DNA from: Paracyclopina nana
Lineage: Eukaryota; Arthropoda; Copepoda; Cyclopoida; Cyclopettidae
Assembly: GCA_019096065.1 (NCBI GenBank)
Contig: JAGUCH010000008.1
Span: forward strand, 191,001 to 255,000
Reading direction: 5' to 3'
Length of the DNA stretch: 64,000 bases
A program made the translations under genes and the position numbers. Below the pieces are notes generated by a model. It was not told the origin of the DNA and made no database searches. It saw nothing but the letters and a program-made list of their open reading frames with translations. This document shows, in pieces, positions 35,601 to 43,783 of the stretch; the stretch's first letter is position 1; every line of letters starts with the position of its first letter.

Positions 35601-36495
35601 AAATCAAGATAAGTTTGATACGGATCTTGAATCGCTAGCTTCGGCACTAGAAAATGTAGGTGAATTCATAGATGATGAATATATAGACAGCCAACCACCA
35701 TATCAGCCTACAATTGCTGATGTGCTAGAAACCTTTGAATCTGAGAAAGATTTTGAAGAGACTCTATCTAAAGTAATGGCGGAGAACAGAAAGTTTTCTC
35801 CTGATACAAAAAACCGATTTCTAGATGCCTTTAAGCGAGGCTCACAATTACTAAAGAAAAAACTCTCTATGTCGCCAAAGAAAAATGACAAAGAAGAGGA
35901 TGGAAATCAGAGTATAAAAAGTAATGTAATTCCGTCAGCCCCCACACGGGAACAAATATACGAGACAGATATGTTACAAAATGATAGTGAGTCTTCTAGT
36001 ACTAGTTCTCCGGAAGATGAATTGTTATCACCAATTAAGGAAGCCGCAGTGCCTGGGGCCAGTGATGAAGTGGAGCCGGAAGGTGCTGCTGCAGCGATAC
36101 CTCTAAAAATCCTCCAGCGTCCTCGTGAAGGGCTACGAGACAAACCAAGAGTTGATTATAAAGCGATGGTAACACGCCGATATAATAGAAAATTACCTAT
36201 CCACTATAATCCTGGACATCCACGTGAGTCTGCGCTCACTCCAGAGGAACGTGAATTGGCCCGGATCAAATACTCGTTCAGGAATCCTAGGCCAAAACCT
36301 AATGAAAAATATATTTTACAGAAGGTGGTTCCTGCTTGGAGGAAAGATACTAACGTGGCAACGGTCCAAGATTACTCCAAGTTCCTGGAAGCAGGTGGCT
36401 TAGACCACTTGAACGATAGTTTTGTACAAGAGCTGAAAAAGTTGAGGCTGAACCGCCACGAACTCTATCTGCTGGTACATAAACAATTCAAGTAA
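32653..36495 (+). CDS. pol: RNase H - integrase ORF with a 570-aa C-terminal extension
   Basis: 1280 codons; the ATG is internal to the domain series, and the frame is open upstream from 32596. RNase H occupies residues 10-120 (acidic residues D16, E59 and D85). The integrase zinc-binding motif has His near 368 and Cys 400/403. The catalytic triad is D432, D493 and E533 (spacing 60 and 39), and a GPY/F-like module follows at about 647-705. The remaining 570 residues are Ser/Glu/Lys/Pro-rich, with long acidic and probably coiled-coil stretches and a conserved-looking basic end. No domain is recognised there. Such an extension is unusual and may be a separate product released by the protease, for example a chromatin-targeting or nucleoprotein function; that is speculation. 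Confidence 0.9.
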   Translation: MSLALPNFKEAYLVVDSGVISTSALLMEIDANGKAVCVGAHSARFPLSVCLSYHSFQREALGVLMMIHHYKSILFAYERLVIVTDCLSIASILASSFTGKDAFTHRLAARIYSLPVAWKIRAVPRTEIEIVDILLNKYHQTEGNTVFFAPYSIQSQITKDIYAGVYPLPEEISSKVITTQELLTHVFDTLVNSGTMSKSLLQKRLQCLNDKWVELIGSSPPFVHDDTSTILHARHKDDDEVDRLTEVSHSFEGEANPESPVFDIENNVIVDAITVKRKISVHLPGITRNLLIRLQQNCEETQKLVNMLVLTPEHEVPTSIAARYRVIDCALLVIRKNVKLPFTKATNTKVYMSMQNCVYLMACIHLLHNHLGSKKVNTLFTQSMFSTYSARISRIIVGACMHCALYRQANTRFVGKGRFRIPDKPFDLVMIDLAYFDQTLVKGKDAKVCLVIIDVYSKMIIAKPLLNSTYREVATAMEEVTSLFGVPKTLLADNGAQLTSNHALQRLIDKYKIQELCQYRTLSPNKHSNAYAENSVRVLRNALILNSKSYKRPMSEVFKLSVYAINNRPLTYLSYTDPNGVKVIPTPFSLFFDKMPGYHLGRDVFEILSESEDIIHKAEWQDVMRKYDEEEQRRFELMKATERPSFKPEIGSLVLVIKHPVNKHGYKFMQDLFEVIDVGSHSTVAVKPYLHDGLTREVSLDHVKLYRFHELYKFLPEKITHLLMRPYTPDEMLQRLSRNEMLKFLEEDEPEVNEYALRNRVSQSIAARDEAKSEWASNVTEELITATSSLGTSTIKDHQTLKHSGSILRKKATDLFKPSDVRRIQEENRRIVKQQWDNYVPKPPPNEGVTDSADSAHMKEGSYLSPNEQKADKLIDQLLESSSKTYETTLYEELKSLQSEDLPTFEDLAAKGKVFLEVPKSTRPRSPSQISTPTNMTGTLLNDDVSPVPRAFRGRRSPRPSPKSPEQEEADISKVVSEASLLINQDKFDTDLESLASALENVGEFIDDEYIDSQPPYQPTIADVLETFESEKDFEETLSKVMAENRKFSPDTKNRFLDAFKRGSQLLKKKLSMSPKKNDKEEDGNQSIKSNVIPSAPTREQIYETDMLQNDSESSSTSSPEDELLSPIKEAAVPGASDEVEPEGAAAAIPLKILQRPREGLRDKPRVDYKAMVTRRYNRKLPIHYNPGHPRESALTPEERELARIKYSFRNPRPKPNEKYILQKVVPAWRKDTNVATVQDYSKFLEAGGLDHLNDSFVQELKKLRLNRHELYLLVHKQFK

Positions 36496-37798
36496 CCTGA
36501 TAAAATGACCAGAATCTGGTCTTTATTTGGTATTCGTAAGATGCCACATTTTCGTATAGTAAGTACGGTGGCCATGCTTTTTACGAAAACAAACATTACC
36601 AGCTAGTAACTGGTAATGGAATACTAAAAGTGTAAAGAAAAAGGTTATATTTTGCCTATTGCTTTAACCATAACCGAGTGTGGTCGTGCTTTCTAAGTAT
36701 ATACATTTGTACCATAAAGCACTTATGTATATGGGGAATCGTGATGCACAAAGGCCAAATACTCCCGTGGCAGATGCCAGAAAGTATGGAAATAAAGTGA
36801 ACAAAATATTGCTGCGTCTGATTTAACAAGATCAGGGTGTAGGGTAATATGTCATCACCAGGGAATGGAGCCTCTTATTAGGCCCCTGATACTGTTATAG
36901 CTAGTATACTAAGAACGTCATGCAAATAAAAATCTGATTTGGCGTAACTTAGGATGCTGGCTTCAGATGTATGATAAAATCTTTCAGAACTTTGCCCCTA
37001 GGCAATTGGAAGTTGCAAGTGGGGTTGATCAAAGTGATCAGTGGGGCGCAGCTTTTATGCCACTCCCACTAATGATATTACTATAAAATTAACGAAGTGC
37101 CTGATGCACTGTGGCTATGTTCAAATGGAACCCTTGAACAACGCATAGATGCGAATGGTACGATGTGTGGAACTGTTTTCGAGCTTATAACTTGAAAATA
37201 ACCCGAACAAAATGTCACGAATGATTACAAATTCGTGTACCTTTTTTACGATTTTTTACTCATCAGTGAAATGCTTAGCCAGCACAATAGCACTGGCGTC
37301 AGCGTTACAATATTATAAAATATAAGGCATTTATGTCTTGCTACCTTTTAATAGAACACTATTTGTCTCCAAAAGATGATAAGTGAAAACCATTTGCAAC
37401 CTTTTGGGGGCAGCTCTGGTGTGACTAGCTCCATACCAGTGTGCGACTGCAAGTGCAAATGGGGTTGATTAAGGTTGATTAAGCAAAAATCTTGCTTCCA
37501 TTATGGACTTCAGAGTTGACCGCCTCTTTGATAAAATCTTAATGAGGCGATGTAAGAGTTCAGCATAAAGGATAATTGCTGGAATTCTACGCTTGAGTTC
37601 CACGAAGGTGGTAAACTCAAGCTATAAACTAAATGCGAAATGTACGCCACCCTCGGACTGAACCGAACAAGGGCACTCGCATAAGATTACCACTACTATC
37701 GGCCACTTGGCACGTAGTGTAATATAAATAAAATGAATGATAAAATAAGGTGTGTGCTGAACAACTAGGGCACATCAATTCTTAACATCATGGACGAG

Positions 37799-37824
37799 AA
37801 GTATCAGGCTGCCACCTGATACTT
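37799..37824. other. Perfect hairpin in the spacer
   Basis: AAGTATCAGG and its exact reverse complement CCTGATACTT are separated by 6 bases. The 10-bp stem could act as an RNA structure in the genomic transcript. Confidence 0.6.
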
Positions 37825-38044
37825 GCATACTATATGGATTTGATAAAAAGAGCAAGAATAAAATAGGGGAGCTCAGTAGCGCCTCTTGGCTACTTCTTCT
37901 TGTCCCACGTACAGCTCTTTCAACTGAGCGTGTACTATACAATATTGCCAAGCTTCCAGATGGAAAAGCAATCTGCTTAAGCTGCAAAAAGACTTTGGCC
38001 AACTTGACAAGTGCCAATCGACATTTCAATATGAATCAAAGAAC

Positions 38045-38271
38045 GGGTCGCCATTCTTCAATCGCAGCGCTGCCCAGCCATGGATGGGCGTGGGCTAGCG
38101 CAATAATAGCCTACGTTGCATTAAGCAACTTTAAAAATAAAAATTAGAAGACAAAAATGAAGGATGCGACACCCTTGCAAGCGGGTCGCCGTTCTTCATG
38201 CACTGCTCTGCCCGTATTGGGCTAGAGCAAGCGCGATAATAGATTACGTTGCATTAAGCAACTTTAGAAAC
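38045..38271. repeat. Imperfect tandem duplication in the spacer
   Basis: The segment CGGGTCGCC...CTACGTTGCATTAAGCAACTTTA is present at 38045-38133 and again, diverged and slightly shortened, at 38188-38271. The ends are best conserved. Confidence 0.7.
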
Positions 38272-38345
38272 GTTCTTGGCCACAGCGTCCTGTGACCATG
38301 TTTATTTAAAAAATTATTATTATTTTATTAGTACTGAGCAAAAGG

Positions 38346-38356
38346 ATACTTACCTG
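38346..38356 (-). promoter_or_regulatory. Perfect 5' splice site on the minus strand
   Basis: On the minus strand the sequence is CAG|GTAAGTAT, complementary to the U1 snRNA 5' end over 11 bases. It implies another antisense exon reading leftwards from about 38.6 kb. A TATAATATAAG element on the same strand near 38650, with a CATT initiator about 31 bp further on, could start it. No coding sequence was found in that exon. Confidence 0.45.
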
Positions 38357-38697
38357 AAGACTGCCAAGTTTTGGAAGGATTTTCCTCCCAAAACCTGAGC
38401 TTCTTGGGTAGGGGGGGTACCCAGAGCCAGAGCACGCACAAGCCAGAGAGCGAGTGCGCGCTGTCACTAAAAATTCCAAAAAAAAAATGGAGGCGTCCTT
38501 AAAACAGACGCGACCACTTCTAGTTTGAGGCGGTTTTACCCCTTTGTTAAAGCAAGCTGAAGTCTAGACCGAAACAGCCCAAGAATTCCAAGGGAACAGT
38601 CTGCCCTAAAACTATAACAATGCACACCAATAGGAAAAACGTAGCGCTTATATTATAACATCCTGGCCCGCGTCAGGGTGCAATTACATAAGGGGTG

Positions 38698-38713
38698 TGG
38701 CGCCACCTAGAGA
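38698..38713 (-). promoter_or_regulatory. CTCF-like site 1
   Basis: The minus strand reads TCTCTAGGTGGCGCCA, matching the AGRKGGCGC core of bilaterian CTCF sites. It is one of four within 1.8 kb. Confidence 0.35.
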
Positions 38714-39092
38714 CCAAGGGGCCCGCGCCCATTTGAAAACGTTTTTGCTAAATTAGCAGATAATTTTGCAAAATAAGCAGACTGCAAACTAAAACATTGT
38801 AGTTTTGCTCGGGAAAAAGATATCCAAAAGCGACTGGATTTGTCAAAATTCTGCCAAATTCTAATAAATGCTGAGTAGCCTTTGCAGAACTTTCCCTACA
38901 AGATATGTACACGTATGGAAATTTGAGCATTAAGGTAAACTAAGCTAAAGTTCGTGCTCGGTCAGCTGAACAAGCTTCTATATAAAAAAGCTGACTTATA
39001 TCAAAAAATCTGTCTATGATATTTTGGGTGCAGTGACCACTGAAACCATTAGTAAAAGTGTGCTGGCTGCAACGTATGTGACGTAGCCGTAG

Positions 39093-39107
39093 CCTCCAGG
39101 GGGCGCG
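39093..39107 (+). promoter_or_regulatory. CTCF-like site 2
   Basis: CCTCCAGGGGGCGCG differs from the classic CCACCAGGGGGCGC consensus at one core position. It is the best of the four candidates. Confidence 0.45.
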
Positions 39108-39656
39108 ACTATCCCCATATAACTGTGGCAAGGATGATGCATATTTTATGCAACAACCTAGTACCTGAAACAGTACATCATTGGTGCCGTTATGCATGGC
39201 TTAATAAGTTGACCAGACCAATACTAAGTTTGGCAAGGAGTTTATAGAAAACATCCGGACTTGATTATGTATTCAAAGATAGATATCATGATGCTTGGTC
39301 ATGAATTGAGCTAGAACCTACTGGAAACCATACTTTATTATCTTTTTGTTCCTCGTCTGGTTCTATGGTTTTGCCCTGGGACCAGATTGAGTTGCAAAGG
39401 TGACTGATGCCGCAGAGTATGCGCCTTATAAAAAGGCCGATAATTGCTCTAGTAGCTCTTGCTTTTCCGTCCTATAACCGAGCTATCTGTACTGGTACTC
39501 AGTCACAAATAAGCGCACAATTTTTATGTGGCCCCATTTTGGGCCTTTAATGATAACTAGACAAAGCTATAAGGTAAAGCTTTACAATGAAAACGATAAA
39601 CAGTGAGTGCTCGTTTACCATTACATGGAAACAAATAAATAGTACTCAAACAGGTT

Positions 39657-39851
39657 ATGTGTCTGTGCCTAAAGTTGGCCTTTAGCGAGCCAGAAGTTTT
39701 GGGTTGGATGAGGGACAATGACCCTTCTGAACAGACAATGAACTGCCATGAGTTGAGTAATGGTTATTGCTTGGCAAAAAACATTATTGAACGTCTTCCC
39801 CGCTGTGTGGTTTTGCTAGAAGATGAAAATAATGGCAGACACTGCCCATAA
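39657..39851 (+). CDS. Possible small ORF, 64 aa
   Basis: A Cys-rich frame from ATG to TAA. A TATAAGG lies at 39568 and a CAGT initiator at 39601, 34 bp apart, similar to the promoters of the other accessory genes but slightly long. A five-codon upstream ORF (ATG at 39625) intervenes. No domain or signal peptide is recognised and no polyadenylation signal follows closely. It may well be spurious. Confidence 0.22.
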   Translation: MCLCLKLAFSEPEVLGWMRDNDPSEQTMNCHELSNGYCLAKNIIERLPRCVVLLEDENNGRHCP

Positions 39852-39921
39852 AAAGCAATGGTACGGCAGACAGTAAATGGGTAAAACGTTACAAACGTTG
39901 CGGTTAATAGTACTGAGGGTT

Positions 39922-39937
39922 GCGCCAGAGGGCGCTC
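39922..39937 (+). promoter_or_regulatory. CTCF-like site 3
   Basis: GCGCCAGAGGGCGCTC contains AGAGGGCGC, a match to the CTCF core; the upstream part is weak. Confidence 0.3.
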
Positions 39938-40449
39938 CATGACTCGTTGACTATGCTGCACCTGAAAATTACTGCCTGCCTGCGAAGCGAAACCCGAAAT
40001 AATAGCTTTGCAGGTATGTGCTTGGGGCTGTAATACATAGCCTTCTTTACTGTAGCTGCAGGTGGCTTAAAAATGGCTATTCATGCTACAAGTATGAGAA
40101 TGTTCAATGTAAATGAGAAAATGGTTTGATGGTTGCTAAACAAAAATGTACGAACAAACCATTACTTTATGACAACTTTGTGCTTGTCTGCTTCTGGGGT
40201 TCTGTCCCCAGGAGTAGGTACCGTGCAGTAGCATTCAGTGGTCTGTCATGTAGCAGGGCTCAAAAGCGAGCCCTATCATTAAAATATAAGATATGAGGGC
40301 ATTGACTTGGAAAAGTTCTGAGCGTGCTGATGTGAAAAAGAGCTCATGATAATAACCGGTGCTTCTTATGCGCCAATGAGAATGCAAATATCATTTTAGC
40401 ACTCAGTCTAAGAACGAAACGTTATGAATATAAATTACCGCTGTGTTAG

Positions 40450-40464
40450 TGCTAGGGGGCGCCA
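40450..40464 (+). promoter_or_regulatory. CTCF-like site 4
   Basis: TGCTAGGGGGCGCCA contains the CTAGGGGGCGC core. Confidence 0.4.
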
Positions 40465-41353
40465 CGGGTGGTAATCGTGAATCATTAATTCCACCAGTAA
40501 TGTCATGCCATTATAGCGTAGAGGCATGAGAACCAAGGAGCAGTGCTTTAATGTGGACTTATTATTAATGTGCATCGAGAACCTTGCTGAAGTTTTGAAA
40601 AGTGTCGAGGCTAATATGTACTGCGTCTTTTACCAAAAGAGAAAATAAGACTGATGGAAAGATGGTACTGCAGTGTGTGCTAAACAGACCATATTTTTGT
40701 TCACTTTTTGTTCCTAGTCTCAGCTTGGGTTTTGCCCCTTGCTTGAGCTAAGGTGCGTAAGGCATCTGGGATCAGAAGAATAAAGCGATGCTCCAGGGGC
40801 TAGTCCCTTGGTTTATGGGCTTGAACTTTCTTCTTTTCTCTGCTTATGACACCTGATTTCGGATGCCTCCACGCACCCGTATTTTTGTTGGGCGATAGCG
40901 CCCCTTAATATAGCTAATATGGAAAGTAATCTGTTCGTCGCACCGTACAGAATTTTATGTGCAAGTGCTGAACCGAGTACGAGAAGGTTATTGTTATTAC
41001 CTGCTCACGTGAGGTGACGAGATAAGACCTTAACCTCTGATTTTCTGCTATGGCTTTCTACCTGTGGAGCTAATTATAATGTGCGTGACGAACGCTGTAA
41101 ATGTAGCTTTTCGCTGAGATGCGTGAAAAAGTGCGAATTAGCTATATACGCACATGAGAATATTGTAGTCGGCAAGGCTCAAGTTATGCCATGCTAACGT
41201 AAATATGATATGATAAGATGAGGCAGGCAAAGCAATTCGGCACTTGAAGAAGCCGTAGTTTTTGCTGAGGCCCCGACGATGATAAGTTGCTCAGCTCAGA
41301 AAACGCGAAATGATTTGCGAAAACTCAGATATCAGAAGTAAGGTGGAACTGGC

Positions 41354-41359
41354 TTTATT
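41354..41359 (-). terminator. Polyadenylation signal of the small antisense gene
   Basis: AATAAA on the minus strand, in a final exon that begins after a TTTATTTTTGCAG acceptor (exon start about 41441). Confidence 0.55.
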
Positions 41360-41709
41360 GCCTGAAGGGAGGTGAGGCCGGGCCCGGCGGAAGGGTGGGC
41401 CGGGGGTGCGCCCTGTCGCCCCTCCTCGAAACCAGACAGTTCTGCAAAAATAAAAGACAGTGTCAAGGGTGATTTCATTAATCCTGATAAGGACACTTAC
41501 TACACCACGCCCTCGAGGGGGTCCTCGGTCTCGGGGATCCCGAGGAGGCCGAGGACCCAGCGGGTCACCCGGGGGAGCTCCTCTGGCTCGGCCCAGACTC
41601 GGCTGACGAGCCGATACAGCCCCCGGGGCTTGGCCCGGTTGACCCAGACCAAGCCCGGGAGCACCACCCCATAATAGGTGGCCGCCGCTGCCACGTTTAT
41701 GGCGATGCC

Positions 41710-42043
41710 CTAGAGAATCTCTTCGGCCTGCAATGAAAAGGAAGATCGCTAAAGGGATCTAATCTGTTATGAAAAGAACTTACAACACCATCCCCCTGGC
41801 AGGTTTGGCCTTGAAGGCCCGCCAGCTGGCCTGCGGGCTCCTGGGGCAGCAGGACCGCGGACTCGGCCGCGGCCTGCCCCCCTTCGACGGGAAGGTGGGC
41901 GGGGGCAGCCGTTGCTGCTGCTGCTGCTGTTGTTTGTTCGTTTGACTGTAAAACATAAAAATGTTGTTTTATGTATAAGATTGCACTGGAATTTAAAGAT
42001 TTCTGTTTGCACTTACGAAAAAACCGTCCAAAAATGGGGCCAT
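41710..42043 (-). CDS. Small spliced antisense protein, 68 aa
   Basis: Minus-strand coding exons are 42043-42017, 41945-41784 and 41727-41710, with further non-coding exon sequence to the AATAAA at 41354. The start ATG has a strong context (AAGATGG) and is the first ATG after a TATA/CAGT promoter. Donors read GTAAGTG and GTAAGTT, acceptors TTTTACAG and TTGCAG; all junctions are phase 0. The protein has an aromatic N-terminus (MAPFLDGFF), then an Ala-rich, Gln/Glu-rich middle with a polyalanine run, and stops early in exon 3. No domain is known. The introns are 71 and 56 bp. Another frame of exon 3 is open throughout and very Gly/Arg/Pro-rich, so alternative splicing could yield a different protein. 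GC content exceeds 65 percent in places, unlike pol. Confidence 0.5.
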
Positions 42044-42058
42044 CTTGGAAAGAATGCT

Positions 42059-42094
42059 AACTGTAGCGCTACCAAGTAATTTGTCACTTATATG
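42059..42094 (-). promoter_or_regulatory. TATA/CAGT core promoter of the small antisense gene
   Basis: The minus strand has CATATAAG (first T at 42092) and CAGTT with its A at 42062, 30 bp apart. The first downstream ATG (42043) is the predicted start. Confidence 0.55.
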
Positions 42095-42254
42095 AGTAAG
42101 AAGTTAACCAAAAGTGCCAAAATAAAAGGAACACTTGCATTAGCTCATAAAAGCAGCCCTGACTGCTATGCCGGCATTCTTGGTTGATGTAACTACCACA
42201 CTTGGCGGTATCGAACTTGTGTTATGAATATATGACTATTAGGGCATTAGTGCT

Positions 42255-42268
42255 TTTATTAGTTTATT
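42255..42268 (-). terminator. Tandem polyadenylation signals of the antisense membrane-protein gene
   Basis: Two AATAAA hexamers on the minus strand (42268-42263 and 42260-42255), about 160 bp after the stop codon at 42428. Confidence 0.6.
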
Positions 42269-42427
42269 GGATCTGTCAATGCTTATGTAAATAAAAACAA
42301 TAACATAGTGCTAAAACAGACCGCATAAAATGAATAATTTCCACCCGAAAAGTTGCACTTGACGAGTGGGATGACTAAGTGTAAGACTATTGGGCCCCGC
42401 GAGGTCTGATGAGGTCGCCATGGATCA

Positions 42428-43438
42428 CTAATTGGTGGGCTCTGCTACAGTGCTTGACAATGCGTGGGTGGCCTCGTTTGGTAGTTCTTGGATCACTGCC
42501 CCAGTGGTCCTCGGGACATTGACGTAGAACTGGCTCCGGTTGCGGCGCCTTTTGTTCCTTCTCCGCTTAGAGCGTTGGCTTTCATCTGTTTGCCCCTGTA
42601 AAAAAAGGGCACCTGATGAGGATCTAAGGTACACAAAACGCATGGAGCAGACATCTTCATTGAGCTTTGGTCCCATTAAGGAAACGAACAATTACTTACT
42701 TGTCCCAGTGGCCGCAGCACATCATAGATGGGCTCGTTCAATGATGGGCGTGAAAAGGTGGAGACATGGTAAGGGGGCGTGCCTCCACGTACCAAGATCA
42801 TGTTATCAAAATTGGACAATGGCAATGAAGGCAACGGTCTCCTACTCATAGTTTCGTAAAGTTCCGGGAAAGAGGGGTTTGCCAATGGCAAGGCCAGAGG
42901 CTCCAGCTCAACCTGGTCAATGACCTCTGCGTTCTCAACGCAGGCCCGGCATAGACAGCACCGCTTGCACCTCTTGTACAGGCGGTACAAGAAGCATGTG
43001 ACCATGATTAGAAGAAGCTACGATGGCGAGGAAAAGTATTAATGACTAGCCTTGCTTAAATTCAATGGTCATAATTGGACTCACCAAAATGATCACTAGG
43101 GCCGCTACCAGGCCAACCCAATCCTGAACGCTGTACTGATCGAATTCGAAGAAACTTCGGGATGACGGTACAGAGGGGTCGATCTCCGCGGTATCCTTTG
43201 GAACAGACTCCATAGAGGTTGCAACCTCAGGGAGAGGACTAGTAGAGGCCGTGGTAACCCTAGTTGGGGGTGCTGCAGTCGCCATTGTTGAAGTTCTTGT
43301 CCAAGACTCGGGCAAGGTCCACCTAGTGGTGGTTGCAAGGGTCTTTGCAGTGGGACGAACTGTCGTTGGCAATGTGCTAGTCATTGCTGTTGTAGTTGTA
43401 GCCGCCGTAGTGGTGGTGGGCAACTGGAGGAAACCCAT
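42428..43438 (-). CDS. Mucin-like single-pass membrane protein encoded antisense in three exons, 279 aa
   Basis: Minus-strand exons are 43438-43085, 43017-42700 and 42595-42428 (118, 106 and 55 codons plus stop). All junctions are phase 0, with donors GTGAGTCC and GTAAGTAA and acceptors ATCGTAG and TTTTTTACAG. Residues 1-100 are Thr/Pro/Ala/Ser-rich, likely O-glycosylated. A membrane helix at about 105-130 spans the first splice junction, and its hydrophobic run continues smoothly across it, which strongly supports the splice. A basic Cys-rich stop-transfer follows (RLYKRCKRCCLCRAC), then a tail with tyrosine motifs (LYETM, IYDVL) and a basic cluster near 234-245. There is no cleaved signal peptide, so it may be type III. 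Function unknown; a surface or trafficking protein is likely. It is convergent with pol and divergent from the 43784 ORF. Confidence 0.75.
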
Positions 43439-43504
43439 GACTTATGTATATAAACAACTGTAAAGTTGGGCTATTATAAGTTCAAGGGTTGATATGCTGC
43501 TGAA

Positions 43505-43541
43505 GACTGCGTGAAAGCTGACCAGGGCATTGCCTTTTATG
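43505..43541 (-). promoter_or_regulatory. TATA/CAGT core promoter of the antisense membrane-protein gene
   Basis: The minus strand has CATAAAAGGC (T at 43539) and GCAGTC with its A at 43508, 31 bp apart. The inferred 70-nt leader contains no ATG before the start at 43438. Confidence 0.6.
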
Positions 43542-43746
43542 CAAGAGAGCTTGACGTATGTTGCAAGACCGAGACTTGAGCAGTGGAATTTGTTGACTCA
43601 GCATCTTGGAGACAAGAGCAACGATTTCAGCGGGGAGAAATGATTCACCTCGGCAACGAGAAAATTGCGCACTATAATATGAACGTGCTGGAGAAATTAT
43701 GGTAATAATAACGCTGTGAGGCGCTGTTGGTTACCTGGTTGAGAGC

Positions 43747-43783
43747 TATAAAAGAAGGGGTGGAAATGAGCAGGTTCCAGTCT
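43747..43783 (+). promoter_or_regulatory. TATA/CAGT core promoter of the 526-aa ORF
   Basis: TATAAAAG at 43747-43754 and CCAGTC with its A at 43779, 32 bp apart. It lies about 210 bp from the antisense promoter, so the two genes share a divergent control region. Confidence 0.6.

Larger units (their letters stand above)
36496..41353. other. 4.8-kb non-coding spacer between pol and the antisense genes
   Basis: No frame above 85 codons is convincing. The stretch is not featureless. It has AATAAA at 36791-36796, which may end a gag-pol mRNA, and several short perfect hairpins (about 36513-36527, 36591-36617, 37216-37237 and 37799-37824). It also has an imperfect tandem duplication (38045-38133 and 38188-38271), a perfect minus-strand splice donor (38346-38356) and four CTCF-like motifs between 38.7 and 40.5 kb. 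It may hold non-coding transcripts, packaging signals or insulators. Confidence 0.5.

Noticed and set aside
38346-38400. Possible U1 snRNA gene (starts ATACTTACCTG)
   Set aside because: Only the 5' 11 bases match; no U1 stem-loops or Sm site follow. It is better explained as an antisense splice donor.
38940-39197. 85-codon minus-strand frame in the spacer
   Set aside because: ATG context is fair, but there is no CAGT initiator, domain or polyadenylation signal at the expected place.
41501-41694. 64-codon minus-strand frame as a separate gene
   Set aside because: It lacks an ATG (starts at GTG) and lies in antisense exon 3 downstream of the predicted stop; kept only as a possible alternative product.
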